From contig OX457050.1 of assembly GCA_949752735.1 (NCBI GenBank), positions 40,277,553-40,341,552 on the forward strand: a stretch of DNA of 64,000 nucleotides, read 5' to 3'. Positions 10,183 to 21,488 of the stretch are shown here, piece by piece. The first letter of the stretch is position 1. Each line of letters starts with the position of its first letter. This stretch comes from Lumbricus terrestris. Taxonomy: Eukaryota; Annelida; Clitellata; Crassiclitellata; Lumbricidae. The translations under genes were made by a program, and so were the position numbers. The notes beneath the pieces were generated by a model, which made no database searches, had not been told where the DNA came from, and was given only the letters and a program-made list of their open reading frames with translations.

Positions 10183-10827
10183 GCTGACTCGGTAGCAAGT
10201 ACCGGTATCGTTCTACAATGGTAGCAAGTACCGTTTTTTTATAAATTCGATGAAAAATATTTCCTCACGAAATAGAACCGGGATTTTGCGCGTGAGGGTC
10301 GGTTAGGGCTCAGGTTAGGCGTCGTGAGGGTCGGTTAGGGTTAGTTTTAGGGTTAGTGCAGTCATTCTGCTGAAATTGAAGCTGGATTGATGAACACTAA
10401 TTTTCAATGCAAAATGGATGAAAAATATTTGCTGACGAAATAGAAGCGGGATTTATCGAACAAATTCTTGCCTAAAGAGAAGCTGGATCGATTAAAAGGA
10501 TTCTCGGCAAACTAGAAGTTGGATTTATTAAAGATAACAACGCTGCAACGTTATCTACCGAGTCATTATAGAACTATTACCGAGTCATTATAGAACGCTA
10601 CCGTACCTTTTTTATAAATTCGATGAAAAATATTTCCTGACGAAATTGAAGCGGGATTTATCGAACAAATTCTTGCCTAAGGAGAAGCTGGATCGATTAA
10701 AAGGATTCTCGGCAAACTAGAAGTTGGATTTATTAAAGATAACAACGCTGCAACGTTAGTTCTTGGTGTCTACCGAGTCATTCTAGAACGTCTACCGAGT
10801 CATTATAGAACTCTACCGCGATTTTTT
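10183..10827. repeat. Repeat block with two near-identical ~118-bp copies
   Basis: Positions 10433-10550 and 10637-10756 are near-identical direct copies (GAAGCGGGATTTATCGAACA ... TTGGATTTATTAAAGATAAC). Around them are short arrays of TCTACCGAGTCATTATAGAAC at 10553-10605 and 10779-10818. The left part has degenerate TTAGGG-like stretches (about 10300-10350). The whole block is related, in inverted orientation, to 42470-42813 beside ZNF-D. It is probably a rearranged non-autonomous element. Confidence 0.6.
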
Positions 10828-11060
10828 ATACCGACCAATCACACAGTGTCTTACAGCATCGATTTGAAAAATAAATAAAACGGCATCAGCATTTTTATAA
10901 TAAAACGGAACGTGTCGATGCTTTTTTTGTTAATTTTGCAGTTTCTTGCAATATTGACAAGTAAACATCGACAAGTTCGTCTTATTATAAAAATGTTGAT
11001 ATTATTTTATATATTCCCCCCCCCCCACATCGATGCTGTACGACTGTGATTGGTCGGTAT
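10828..11060. mobile_element. 233-bp MITE, TA-flanked inverted repeats
   Basis: The left end CCGACCAATCACA and following TACAGCATCGAT are repeated inverted at the right end (ATCGATGCTGTAC ... TGTGATTGGTCGG). A TA dinucleotide flanks both ends, as for Tc1/mariner-type insertions. The middle holds a further weak inverted repeat and a C-run at 11017-11028. No protein is encoded. The superfamily rests on the TA duplication alone. Confidence 0.6.
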
Positions 11061-11245
11061 GAGAAATCGCCTATGATTGATTTGTGCGAATTAGACAGAT
11101 TGATGTGATTGGTTTGTGCTAATTAGACCGACTTCAATATAGAGACTTGATACTCTCTCTAATGATATATTCATTATATAATAGACCTCTATGGTCTGTA
11201 TCTGCACAGTGATTGATAAAAATAGTAATTATCTTTATAGAAGTT

Positions 11246-11360
11246 GCGGACGGACATTAACCTCGGACAAACCCAAGACAACTCCCCCCCCCGATTTAAC
11301 CTAGGGTAAAAGTGTATTTTAGCGTATTTTATTGTTTCAAAATCGATATCGTGCATTTTC
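11246..11360. repeat. Fused ends of two element families
   Basis: A fragment with GGACATTAACC, GGACAAACCC and GACAACTCCCCCCC (the GGACAA-15-mer family) runs directly into GGTAAAAGTGTATTTTAGCG (the GGTAAAA family terminus). Neither has a partner end next to it, so this is a deletion or recombination joint between two element types. Confidence 0.55.
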
Positions 11361-11386
11361 CGTCCGCGAACCATTAATACATGTAT

Positions 11387-12211
11387 GGGCATAACTGGGA
11401 ACGGCGGTCTCAAATTATAACGTTAAATAAACCAACCTGACGTGTTGTAATAGCGCTGTGTATAGGATGAGCGCATAGAAACGATTTTCTTTTGCACTCC
11501 ACACTTATAAAACGACCAGCAGACCTCCAGCTGTTTGTAATGCTGCACTACCACGGGTAAAAGTGTATTTTAGCGTATTTTATTCGAAACCGCTTAGCTA
11601 AAGATAAATAGCATATTTTATTGTTTGGGTGCGTTTTCGAACTACCGCAGGTATTTTCATCAATCCCACTTCTACTTTGGCATGTACGTATCACTTTCGT
11701 CAATCCAGCTTCTGTTGCAGCAACATTTTTTCATCAATCCTGATTCTATTTAAATAACAAATATTTGTCATCAGCCAAGCTCTCATTTAAATAATAAAAT
11801 ACGCTAAAATACACTTTTACCCTACCACGCTTGAGAAATAGAAGCTGGGTGAAGACCTTTTACAGGTGAAATGGAGGCTGGATTGATGAAAAAACGCAAG
11901 TGAAAGAGAAGCTGGATGAAGACCTTTTACAGGTGAAATGGAAGCTGGATTGATGAAAAAAACGCAATAGAATTGGAATCTGGATGAAGGTTCTTTTGCA
12001 GGTGAAATAGAAGCTGGATTTACTAAAATAAAGCATGAGAAACAGAAGCTGGATGAAGGTATTTCTGCATCTGAAATTGAGGCTGGATTGATGAAGTAAC
12101 GCTTCAGAAATAGATGCTGGGTGAAAAACGCACACTTTTTGCCCATCCAATACTCCACACTATCGATTTATGGAATTTTATAATTTGGGACCGCCGTTCC
12201 CAGTTATGCCC
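11387..12211. mobile_element. 825-bp inverted-repeat element hosting 11556-11821
   Basis: The ends are inverted over GGGCATAACTGGGAACGGCG and continue GTCTCAAATTATAA. A possible 6-bp target duplication ATGTAT (11381-11386 and 12212-12217) flanks them; because it is short and part-palindromic I am not certain of it. The interior right half, 11828-12130, is forward GAAGCTGGAT minisatellite. A GGTAAAAGTG element is inserted at 11556-11821. It is non-coding; the minus-strand open frames here (FINPASI-type repeats) are translations of the minisatellite. Confidence 0.65.
11556..11821. mobile_element. 266-bp GGTAAAAGTG element, TSD CTACCACG
   Basis: Perfect 8-bp target duplications CTACCACG lie at 11548-11555 and 11822-11829. 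The inverted ends are GGTAAAAGTGTATTTTAGCG. It is a short deletion derivative of the family at 5334 and 32622: it keeps the TTCGAAACCGC(T) block next to the left end and a few reverse minisatellite units (TCAATCCAGCTTCTGTTGCA). Confidence 0.92.
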
Positions 12212-12217
12212 ATGTAT

Positions 12218-12879
12218 GCACCACCTATTCATTGTAATGAGGATTGAAATCATTCTGACTTTAGATGAGCAGAAGTTAACAAAACAACTGTAATCTAGTA
12301 GATCTGAATCGGGTCACTTTGTACTAAATTACTTTAATAACATTCTTGCCATTCAAAGATTTCACTGTTCTAAATACTTGGTGAAAGTTTCATCAAAATC
12401 TGAGATGATGATGCCAAATTTTATTCACAACTGTGTTGATTTGACATGAAATGACGCGATTTAAAACAAGGTCTTACAAAATGTTCATGTCCTTCTTCTT
12501 TACAGGTGCTGGAAGTTTTTTTTTATTAAACTGGTGCATGAAGACAAACAGCTTTACTTGAGAAGTTCTCAGTGCAGTGATTTGAGTAGATCTATTCTGA
12601 TCTACATAAAAAGAACATTAGAGTGGACATATACTTATCTACGGTTTTTAAACCACCATTTGTTTCTTTGACAGTTAGCATTTCAGATGATGGAGAAAAC
12701 AGCAATCCGTGTGCTATTATACATAAATTTATGCCTTCAATATTCCATCCAAGAATTAACCTGTGAGATTAATTGTTACTTTCTTACAAAGGAACTGCCA
12801 ATGATAAATGAAAATGTGAAAGACTGCAGTTGATCTACCAAAGGCAGAAGCTATCTACTAATACGTAATATTCCTTAAA
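12218..12879. other. 5' flank of ZNF-A, no complete gene
   Basis: This is AT-rich sequence upstream of ZNF-A. A short stretch (GCACCACCTATTCATT..., about 12218-12260) also occurs upstream of ZNF-B at about 20442-20480. This suggests shared 5' flanking or untranslated sequence between the paralogues. A TTCTTCTTTACAG acceptor-like site lies near 12505. No promoter could be assigned. Confidence 0.45.
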
Positions 12880-12990
12880 ATGGATAATGTTTATGCAGAA
12901 GAAAAGATACTATACTGCAAATTGTGCTCAGAATCACTTGCATATTTGGATAATTTTACTAGAGTGCATAAAGGTCATTTTTGTGAGTAA
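12880..12990 (+). CDS. Candidate upstream exon of ZNF-A (36-codon frame)
   Basis: An ATG at 12880 opens 36 codons with a C-X2-C ... H-X2-H pattern (YCKLCSES, then VHKGHFC), ending at TAA 12988-12990. The stop lies inside GTGAGTAAG, a strong 5' splice-donor-like sequence, so the frame may leave by splicing before the stop. The right part (from about 12939) is conserved upstream of ZNF-C at about 24715-24770, but there the ATG side is missing. I could not find an acceptor in the right phase to join it to the finger array, so its status is open. Confidence 0.35.
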   Translation: MDNVYAEEKILYCKLCSESLAYLDNFTRVHKGHFCE

Positions 12991-13135
12991 GCACAAGATA
13001 ATCAGTTCCTTGAGAATGGTCATGATCCTAGGATGAAAATCTTAAACTACAATAAGAACACTCAATTGAGAGCAGCCGCGCAAATGCTATTTATGTGGCA
13101 TAACAATTGATGAATTGCTTTGGTTAACTGTGCAT

Positions 13136-14653
13136 ATGGAGATCCATACTGGAGGAAAAACATACAATGGTGAGTTATCTCAGAAGTCATTTACTGTTAT
13201 TGGTAATCTGAAAGCACACATGAGATTACAAACTGAGAATGAATTGACACCGACTTCAATGACAGCTTATGACATCAAAGGCAATCGACAAGAAATTGTT
13301 CGGAATGAACAATACAAATCAGAGTTAGGTCAGGAGTTATTTACTCATGATGCTATTATAGAAAACCACTTGAAGACCCATATCGGAGAGAAATCATACA
13401 AATGCCATTTATGTCAGAACAAATTCACTGACGGTTGGTATCTGAAAAGCCACATAAGAATCCATGCTGAAGAGAAACCATTCAAATGTCATTTATGTCA
13501 GAAATCATTTACTCTAGGTAGTCATCTGAAATCACACATGAGAACCCATACAGTGGAGAAACCATACATGTGTCAGTTATGTCAGAAATCGTTTATTCAA
13601 GGTCGTGATCTGAAAACACACATGAGAACCCATACTGGGGAGAAACCATACAAATGTCTGTTATGTAAGAAATCATTTTCTAAAGATAGTCATCTGAAAA
13701 CACACATGAGAACCCATACTGGGGAGAAACCATACATGTGTCAGTTATGTCGGAAATCATTTATTCAAGGTTGTGATCTGAAAAAACACATGAGAACCCA
13801 TACTGGGGAGAAACCATACATATGTCAGTTATGTCAAAAATCATTTACTCAAGATAGTCATCTGAAATTACACATGAGAACCCATACTGGCGAGAGACCA
13901 AACAAATGCCACTTATGTCAGAAATCATTTGCCCAAGGTTGCAATCTGAAAACACACATGAGAACCCATACTGGGGAGAAACCATACATGTGTCAGTTAT
14001 GTCAGAAATCATTTATTCAAGGTGGTGATCTGACAAAACACATGAGAACCCATACTAGGGAGAAACCATACAAATGTCGATTTTGTCAGAAATCATTCAC
14101 TCGTGACGGTGCTCTGAAATATCACATCAAAACCCATACTGGAGAGAAACCATATATATGTGTGGTATGTAATAAAGGATTCAGCTTGCATGGGAGTCTA
14201 AAGAAACACAGAAGATCTCATGTGAATGAGATGCAACAAACTTGCAGCAAACGTTATCAAGTGGTCAGTTCTTCAACTATTCAGCTTCCTGATAAGCTCC
14301 ATAGAGCAATACAGCCAAAGGATCATAAACTAACAAATGAACCAATTTTTGGGCTATGTGATCCATCCGTGACCTTAGTTTGTGCAGACTCCTTTGATGT
14401 ACCACGAGAACGCTTGTCAAGAAACGTCGACCATGATTGCAATGAAATGGCAAGTCTGCTTCCAAAGCGAAGTCCTGGAGAATGTCTTCTCACTAACAAC
14501 ATCAAATTGCTTTTGGATACAAAACCGGTTGTGGAAAATCTGTTTGGATGTGGTATATGTGATGAAATGTTTGAAATTGAAATGGAATTTCTAAAGCATT
14601 GTTCTATCCATCGCTTTTCTCCGCCTGATGAATTATTTATTGACATGCGTTGA
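13136..14653 (+). CDS. C2H2 zinc-finger protein ZNF-A
   Basis: This is a poly-C2H2 protein, presumably a nuclear DNA-binding regulator. The first in-frame ATG is at 13136 (505 codons). The frame is open upstream to 13115 without an ATG, so a spliced start is possible. Two cysteine-less relic fingers lead in (GELSQKSF..., SELGQELF...). Ten canonical fingers in 28-residue steps (about residues 88-362) follow, with HTGEKPY linkers. After a ~105-residue linker comes a separate C-terminal module: GECLL, then [10 protein letters not shown] with HCSIH, another C2H2 finger at about 470-492. The closest relative in the window is ZNF-C, with the same tail. No KRAB, SCAN or BTB domain is visible in this exon. 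Confidence 0.85.
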   Translation: MEIHTGGKTYNGELSQKSFTVIGNLKAHMRLQTENELTPTSMTAYDIKGNRQEIVRNEQYKSELGQELFTHDAIIENHLKTHIGEKSYKCHLCQNKFTDGWYLKSHIRIHAEEKPFKCHLCQKSFTLGSHLKSHMRTHTVEKPYMCQLCQKSFIQGRDLKTHMRTHTGEKPYKCLLCKKSFSKDSHLKTHMRTHTGEKPYMCQLCRKSFIQGCDLKKHMRTHTGEKPYICQLCQKSFTQDSHLKLHMRTHTGERPNKCHLCQKSFAQGCNLKTHMRTHTGEKPYMCQLCQKSFIQGGDLTKHMRTHTREKPYKCRFCQKSFTRDGALKYHIKTHTGEKPYICVVCNKGFSLHGSLKKHRRSHVNEMQQTCSKRYQVVSSSTIQLPDKLHRAIQPKDHKLTNEPIFGLCDPSVTLVCADSFDVPRERLSRNVDHDCNEMASLLPKRSPGECLLTNNIKLLLDTKPVVENLFGCGICDEMFEIEMEFLKHCSIHRFSPPDELFIDMR

Positions 14654-15033
14654 TTTGTTATTCTCAATGAATATTGATTTATGCAGTTGAAGTTCAGGAA
14701 AGATGGAGAAACGTTATTGTGATTTTTCATGAATAAGCTTTCCTCTTATACAATTGCAATGGAATACCTTTGGACAAATTGTTCTTAATGGATATAATTT
14801 TTATTAGAAAATTTGTCATCAGCAGGTTTTCCTGCAGGTTATTCACTGGGTGGTAGCCATACCTAGCCTACTTGGTGTCTGAGTGTCTCAGATTTCACAC
14901 TACTGTATTTTTTAGTGCAACACCGAAAATCTGTTGAATATCATTTTGTAAATACTCCTATGCATTTACTAATCCAACTCACAAAGTTTGCTAATGCCCC
15001 CGTACTTTACTAGCCTCTTACTTGCGATGAAGT
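14654..15033. other. 3' flank of ZNF-A, no other gene
   Basis: This is AT-rich 3' untranslated or intergenic sequence. I see no clear polyadenylation hexamer close to the stop and no other feature before the SINE target site at 15034. Confidence 0.4.
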
Positions 15034-15040
15034 AAATGTG

Positions 15041-15269
15041 GTTCGCGGTGGTGTAGTGGGTATGTTCGTCGCCTGGCAGCCAAAGGGTTGCAGGTTCGAA
15101 TCCTCCTCAAGTCGCCACGTAAGGACCTTGGACAAGTCCTTCACTCGCAATTGCTCATAACATCGGCGTGAAACTCCATTTGCAATATCCGCTCTGTACT
15201 CGGGAGCGCCTCTGAGTAGGGAGCTTGAAGTGGCGCTATAACGTGTAAGCTTACGCATAAAGACAAACA
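15041..15269 (+). mobile_element. tRNA-derived SINE sharing a LINE tail
   Basis: The head is tRNA-like: box A GTGGTGTAGTGGGTATG (about 15048) and box B GGTTCGAATCC (15093-15103). A body with ACCTTGGACAAGTCCTTCACTC is of a type common in animal SINEs. The tail GGGAGCGCCTCTGAGTAG...CTTGAAG.GGCGCTATAA closely matches the 3' end of the LINE at 18762-19172. Flanking 7-bp repeats AAATGTG (15034-15040, 15270-15276) may be a short target duplication. Tail sharing suggests that LINE family mobilises this SINE. Confidence 0.82.
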
Positions 15270-15276
15270 AAATGTG

Positions 15277-15744
15277 TACTTCAGTGAGAGCTTGATTGCT
15301 CACACATTTGTCTAACCTTTTAAGTTGTAGTAGACTAAATAAATAATTGAATGAACATTTATTTTATTTTATTGCTGGACTTGTTCCGATCGATGCTACT
15401 ACACACGTCGTCTTTTGTCTGCCGATGTGTGGCAGTCACCCAATGCATCAATGTGCCACTGTCAATAATTATAAGCATTTTGTGTTAATGACAACACACT
15501 GATAATTAGCTGACATTGTGTGATGATGTTTTGATTTACTGTTATTGCTTTGTTCATTTCTTCTATCAATCGTTTGCTAACTACTGCACTTCATGTGTTA
15601 TTGTCGTTCCTTAGCTTCTTTACGTAATCATGAACATAATGCTAACTTTAATTTGTGTTTGTTCACACAGTAACTTGATGTATTTTGTTACATGTTTATT
15701 TTTCGGTTTATGGCATTTTTCTTATTGTATTCTTCTTTGGGTGT
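15277..15744. other. No gene seen
   Basis: This is AT-rich intergenic sequence. I see no open frame, RNA gene or bounded repeat here. Confidence 0.4.
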
Positions 15745-16010
15745 CACACATTAAGAACCCACGCTGAGAAAACCATATAAGTACATTTGTGTACTAAGTA
15801 ATTTCCAAGGATTCATCATCTGCAATGCCATCTGAGATCCCACAATGGAGAAATACATATAAATGTGAGAATTTACAATTTAAAGTATCAGTTAAAAATC
15901 AACAGCAGAGATAAACCATATTATTGTATTATGTGTCATTTGTATAGCAACGAATTTCCATTGAGTCATCATCTGAAAGGCCATTTGAAAAGCCACAGAT
16001 GACGTAAACT
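15745..16010 (+). pseudogene. C2H2 zinc-finger relic
   Basis: Degenerate finger sequence: RTHAEKTI-like at about 15755, SHHLQCHLRSHNGEIHI-like at about 15815-15860, and a PLSHHLKGHLKSH remnant near 15960-16000. The pieces are in different frames with stops between them. It is a decayed member of the local zinc-finger cluster, lying downstream of ZNF-A in the same orientation. Confidence 0.7.
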
Positions 16011-16685
16011 GAAAAGCCAGAAAGCACGTAAACGGAACTTGTAGGGATTCTAGGGAATGATCCTTTCATAAAACGTCCTATCGCCGTTGTAGCAATCTGA
16101 ATGTACATAAAAATAATCCTGTAGAACAATAACATCAGAAAATTGGATTGATAACGACAGTTAGGCCTAATAAAATTTTGGAAATAATTTTAATAATGGG
16201 TTTAGTACTGTACATGGCTGAATATGAAAACCATTCTGGCGATAAGTATTTGTCAACTGTACAAATTGTGAAAGGCCTTTCATCCTGTACCGGTGGACAG
16301 TCTTTTCAGCCACAGCAACGCGTGGCTGGGTACAGCTAGTATGTTATAAACAGGCTGATTCGATACGAGTAATAATTGTTCAGCATTGTACCATATTTTT
16401 ACTGTAGATGATTGGCTTTTATTAAATGCAAAGAATTGCATGACAATCCATGAATTATCATTCATTGGCACTTCATTGCAGATGTTGCTCATATCTTTGG
16501 TGATTTCCTTCAGTTGTTTCAAGTGGAGGGTCAACTGGTTCATGTCCTGTATTGTGCATTGGGTCATCTTTTTTTGTTTGAAAGCTTCTCTTGAGAGATG
16601 AAGATGTTGGTTGTTGGGTGCAAAACAGGTCACAAGGTAAAATGCTGAATGATTGAGAATTCATTATCGTAATTTCCAAACTTCT
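16011..16685. other. No supported gene
   Basis: A 117-codon minus-strand frame (16280-16633) has ordinary composition and a helical, charged stretch (TLHLKQLKEITKDMSN), but I do not recognise it. It could be an exon or chance. One TAGGCCTA octamer is at 16162. Confidence 0.3.
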
Positions 16686-16805
16686 TTAATGCCATTCGAA
16701 AGCCAAGCACAAGGCACCAGCTTATTCATGAACTGTTTATCGAGTCAGAAAGGTTGTCTAAAGGGCAGTCCGAATGAGGTCTGGGTCCAGTTCCGTAGTT
16801 ATTGA
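16686..16805 (-). repeat. Dispersed retroposon-tail repeat
   Basis: This matches the family at 4790-4925 (GAAAGCCAAGC...GGCACC.GCTTATTCA, then GGTTGTC...AGTCCG and GGTC(T/C)GGGTC). It is a short truncated copy without coding sequence. Confidence 0.6.
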
Positions 16806-16943
16806 TGAGTTGAGACTTTAGTTTGGAATGGAAAGCCTAGGAGGTGATTGATGGAAGAGCCTGGTAGAGAAATATGTTTGTCAGTGAATAAGAAAATAGT
16901 TATACGAGAACGAACCAGTCTTAAACCAGAAAACATGATGCAG

Positions 16944-17880
<937 letters not shown>

Positions 17881-17892
17881 CGGATGCAGTTT

Positions 17893-18404
17893 GGTAAAAT
17901 AGCACTTTAGCGTCGGAAATTATTTATATACGGTATTGACAACGGCAGTACTGAAAGTGTGTCAAACATTGCGGATCTAAAAATACCTTCATCCAGCTTC
18001 CACTTCTTTCTGGTTCTTTTCATAAATCCAGCTTCCATTTCTGATCCGAAAATGCATTCATCCAGCTTCCATTTCCCAAGCGTTTTCGCGTCAGTCCAGC
18101 TTCTATTTCATCAATGACTGGACCTTCATCCAGTTTCCATTACTTAAGCATTTTCTCGTCAATTCAGCTTCTATTTCTGATCTAAAAATACCTTTGATTG
18201 ACCAGAGAACGCTTAATAAATGGAAGCTGGACGAAGGTATTTTTAGATCAGAAATGGAAGCTGGACTTTTGTGCGCGGCGCCGTCTTTTGAAGAATACAA
18301 TGCCATGTGCTTTATGTCATGGCGGTCATACTAAACACCTGTAAACCATGGAATATTTTAGAAAGCATAGAAAATGATTTCCGACGCTAAAGTGCTATTT
18401 TACC
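17893..18404. mobile_element. 512-bp GGTAAAATAG element, TSD TGCAGTTT
   Basis: Perfect 8-bp target duplications TGCAGTTT lie at 17885-17892 and 18405-18412. The ends are inverted over GGTAAAATAGCACTTTAGCG and continue TCGGAAAT. The interior (about 17990-18270) is GAAGCTGGAT minisatellite, first in reverse then in forward orientation, so the element folds back along most of its length. It is non-coding. Confidence 0.93.
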
Positions 18405-18412
18405 TGCAGTTT

Positions 18413-18761
18413 TATGCTATGAACAGACTGATGGCAGTTACTTACCACCATATGCATTCAAAACTATTTGGCGTCGCAAAAATCACTTTAATGTATTCTT
18501 TGGCGTTATTTAAATTTGGTATATTTGCAGTTCACCAATATCCATGACTGCCTGCCATCAACCCGAGTGTAGAACAGTAATCCCCCAGGACAACCCCGTA
18601 TTGTGGTGACATCTTCAGCCCTTCGTTCTTTGAAGTCATTCCTACTTCCTCGGGTCTGTCACGTTGAGAGCGTATCTGAATAGATAGTTCTGTAAGAGGC
18701 GCTTTATAATTTCTCATATATAATATAACACATGGCATCTCCCGGTTTGCTCACGTTTCTG
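18413..18761. other. No gene seen
   Basis: This is unique-looking sequence between an element and a LINE fragment. No open frame of note. Confidence 0.4.
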
Positions 18762-19172
18762 CCTTCATGAGGGACGACCTTCACTGGCTCCCACTGCAGC
18801 AACGCATTGCTTATAGAGTTTCGTCTATAGCTTGGCGCTGCATTCTGTCTCAAGCTCCATCCTACCTATGTGAGCTTTTTACTCCAGTCTCGGTTTCTCT
18901 GGGCCGTTGTTCGCTGCGGTCAGCTGCCCGCGGTGACTATCTTGTCCCTTTTTGTCGTACCGCTACTATGCAGCGAAGAGCATTTTCCGTGGTGGGTCCA
19001 GCTATCTGGAATGGCCTCCCTGCGGCTCTCCGTTCGCTTCCCCGTGACTCTGCTGGCTCTTTCTACCGTCTTCTCAAGACCTTTCTCTTTGACCAGGCCT
19101 GGGTTGGGAGCGCCTCTGAGTAGAGATCTTGAAGGGGCGCTATATAAATTTATGTGATTGATTGATTGATTG
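18762..19172 (+). mobile_element. 5'-truncated CR1/L2-like LINE, 3' end
   Basis: It is open for 118 codons (18767-19123): DDLHWLPLQQRIAYRV is the conserved LHWLP block, and PAIWNGLPAALR and FLLFDQ-like blocks end the reverse transcriptase. The 3' untranslated tail GGGAGCGCCTCTGAGTAG...GGCGCTATATAAAT ends in (GATT)n at about 19155-19172. Intact reading over the last 118 codons suggests a young copy, 5' truncated as usual for target-primed reverse transcription. Confidence 0.88.
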
Positions 19173-19179
19173 AATACAT

Positions 19180-19850
19180 TCATGATTCATGCACACGTAA
19201 CATGTATATATTTGGCACATATAGGGTGATCATATTGGGAGTGTGGGCTCTCAGATTTGAAAGGAGACATCAGTTCATCTCGAGACAAGATTATAGGCCT
19301 ACTGCATTTTCGATCCTCGGCCAAAAGAGGATTAAAAATAATTGTAAGCAATTAAAAATCACGAATAAAGTGCTGTGCATTAAATAATTTAAAGTCTGAT
19401 CTTTCTCAAGCAGGATTGTGTTCTGGTAAGTGTGACGAACTCTTAGACATGTTTTAACCCCTTGTCAAGGCATTTTACGGAAATCATGACCGATTTGTCT
19501 AAGTTGACGATCAAATATTTGACACAGAATACAGAAAAGCGGTAATGTCTCAATTTAGAGTAGACCCTACAAATGAGTTGCTAGGGTGGATGCCTAGGCC
19601 TATGGTAGGCCTATACTACCGGTAACCCATTCAGATGCAGGAAGGCAAAATAAAGAAACAATTAAGTACAATTCAATAGACCTAATACTTTAAACTGTTT
19701 CGGTTTGTCAAGAGAGCCATAGTCAAGTTGTTTCCCTGTAGTCCAAACATAATGGAGAATGTGGAGACGTCTTGTAACTTTTTAGGCCTCATTGTCAACG
19801 TAATGATTGACGGAAGAGAGAAAAGAAAGAAGTCCGAACATAAAAGGCTA
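19180..19850. other. No gene seen; three TAGGCCTA octamers
   Basis: This is intergenic sequence with TAGGCCTA near 19293 and at 19595 and 19606. No gene or bounded element. Confidence 0.4.
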
Positions 19851-19854
19851 TGTG

Positions 19855-20258
19855 CAGTATTGTATTGTATTGTATTGTATTGAAACATTTATAAAGCGCC
19901 TCTAGTAGGGTGAACCGTTCAGAGGCGCTCCCAGTGCGCAAGGCCCGCGAGAAGAAGCAGGTTTTGGGAAGAGACAGAGCAGAGGAGAGACTGACATACA
20001 GAAGTATAGAGCGAACAGAAGGAGAAAGAGCATTCCAGAGAGAAGGACCAATTGAGACAAAAGATCGAGACTGAGCCATAGCAGTTCTAGACCGAGGAAC
20101 CAATAGGTCAAGTCTGTTGGATGAGCGAAGCGGACGATGGGAGGAAGCTGAGTGAGGACGAAGTAAAACATTAGTCAGATATTTTGGGGCAAGACCCCGT
20201 TGAGACTTTAGGATCAGAGTGAGGATCTTGAACTGTGCAGTGGCGTGGACCAACAATT
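19855..20258 (-). mobile_element. 5'-truncated CR1/L2-like LINE, minus strand
   Basis: Read on the minus strand, it encodes FKILTLILKSQRGLAPKYLT, then GPSLWNALSPSVR (the WNxLP block) and ends with the tail ...GAGCGCCTCTGAACGG... GGCGCTTTATAAATG. A simple array (TACAA)n, seen as TTGTA repeats at 19857-19880 on the + strand, follows. It is open for about 150 codons. It belongs to a different subfamily from 18762-19172, judged by its tail and sequence. Confidence 0.85.
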
Positions 20259-20696
20259 TTTTACACTAACCTATAGGGTGTCACTGAACTCAATGGTGAC
20301 TCCTTGAGGTACATATGCTCCACACAATTCCGAAGGGGAAAATTTTCCTCCCCACATCTCGAAACAGATTTACGACCCTGGTTTACGGAAATACAATATC
20401 TATGAAGTGCTGTATGTATTGGGATTTGGGTACATGCCACCTGCACCACCTATTCATTCACACGAGGATAGAACATAATTATTCCGACCTTAATGAGACC
20501 TTAATTAGCTTTAATTTTATTTTTATTATTTTTATGTCTCAGAAGAAATTCTCACTGTTTCTGTTCGTCATGTTATTAGGTGCGGACGATCTTTTCAACA
20601 GGTGCATGATGAGAATTTCTCAGTGCAGTCTTTTGAAGAAGCCTTCATCTCATTGACCTGCTTCAAAGACAACATTAGATTGGAGATATTTATATG
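20259..20696. other. 5' flank of ZNF-B with element-end remnant
   Basis: About 20378-20436 resembles the right end of the transposon inside ZNF-C (TTTACGGAAATA.AATATCT.TGAAGTGCT, then TTGGGATT.GGGTA.ATGC), so it may be a solo end of that family. About 20442-20480 resembles sequence upstream of ZNF-A. No gene. Confidence 0.5.
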
Positions 20697-21488
20697 TATC
20701 TACAGATAGTAGACCAACCATCCATTCTTTCCTGGTCTGTTAACTTCTGCAACTGAAGGAGGAATCAAGGGTGTGCTATTCTACGTCAATTTTTTGCTTC
20801 CATATTTAAGTCAAAACGATTTTTGTTTGGTGTGTTGGAAATTATTTACTTTGTGGTAAAAGAAAATAATGCTAATGAGAAATGAATCAAAGCAGAAAGT
20901 ATCTACATATGCATAAGATGCTTTGGGAAAAGCCACATGAATGTTAATTTCGCCAAGATTAATTTTCTATTGTAGTGATTAAACTTGATTGCATGTGTTG
21001 ATTGACTGTGCATATTATAGAAACCCATACTGGTGCGAAACCATGGATATGCCAATTATATCAGAAACCATTTACTCATGATAGTGTTCCGAAATAAAGG
21101 TGAGAACTCGTCCAAGGGAGAAGCCATACATATGTGAGTTTTGTCAGAAAACATTTACTGAAGTTGGTATTCTGAAAACACACATAAAACCCATGCCATG
21201 GAGAATCCATACAAATGTCAGTTCTGTCAGAAATCCTTTACAAGTGGTGATTATCTGAAAAGGCATTTCAGAACCCATACTGGGGAGAAACCACTCGGAT
21301 GTCAACTATGCCAGAAATCATTTACTGAAGGTGGTCATCTGAAAAAACACATGAGAACCCACACTGGGGAGAAACCATACACATGCAAGTTTTGTCAGAA
21401 ATCATTTACTCAAGTTGGTAATCTAAACACACACACGAGAACCCATACTGGGGAGAAACCATACAAATGTCATTTGTGCCACAAATCA
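20697..21488 (+). repeat. 792-bp direct duplication, copy 1 (5' part of ZNF-B)
   Basis: Positions 20697-21488 and 22333-23124 match base for base as far as I can read, at a constant offset of 1636. The unit holds 5' flanking sequence and relic fingers (frame broken; stop in CCGAAATAAAGG near 21095). It then opens at the ATG and covers the first three complete fingers of ZNF-B. The identity means either a very recent duplication or an assembly artefact. Confidence 0.92.

Noticed and set aside
10300..10350. Interstitial telomere
   Set aside because: Only a few imperfect TTAGGG units, and the same stretch is carried by a dispersed element at 42.7 kb.
11817..12158. Minus-strand frames with FINPASI / SSSFYFS repeats, here and at 37322, 44461 and 28925
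   Set aside because: They are translations of the reverse GAAGCTGGAT minisatellite, in several frames at once and broken by stops.
13115..13135. Start of ZNF-A at 13115 and of ZNF-C at 24894
   Set aside because: Those codons are TTG; the first in-frame ATGs are at 13136 and 24915.
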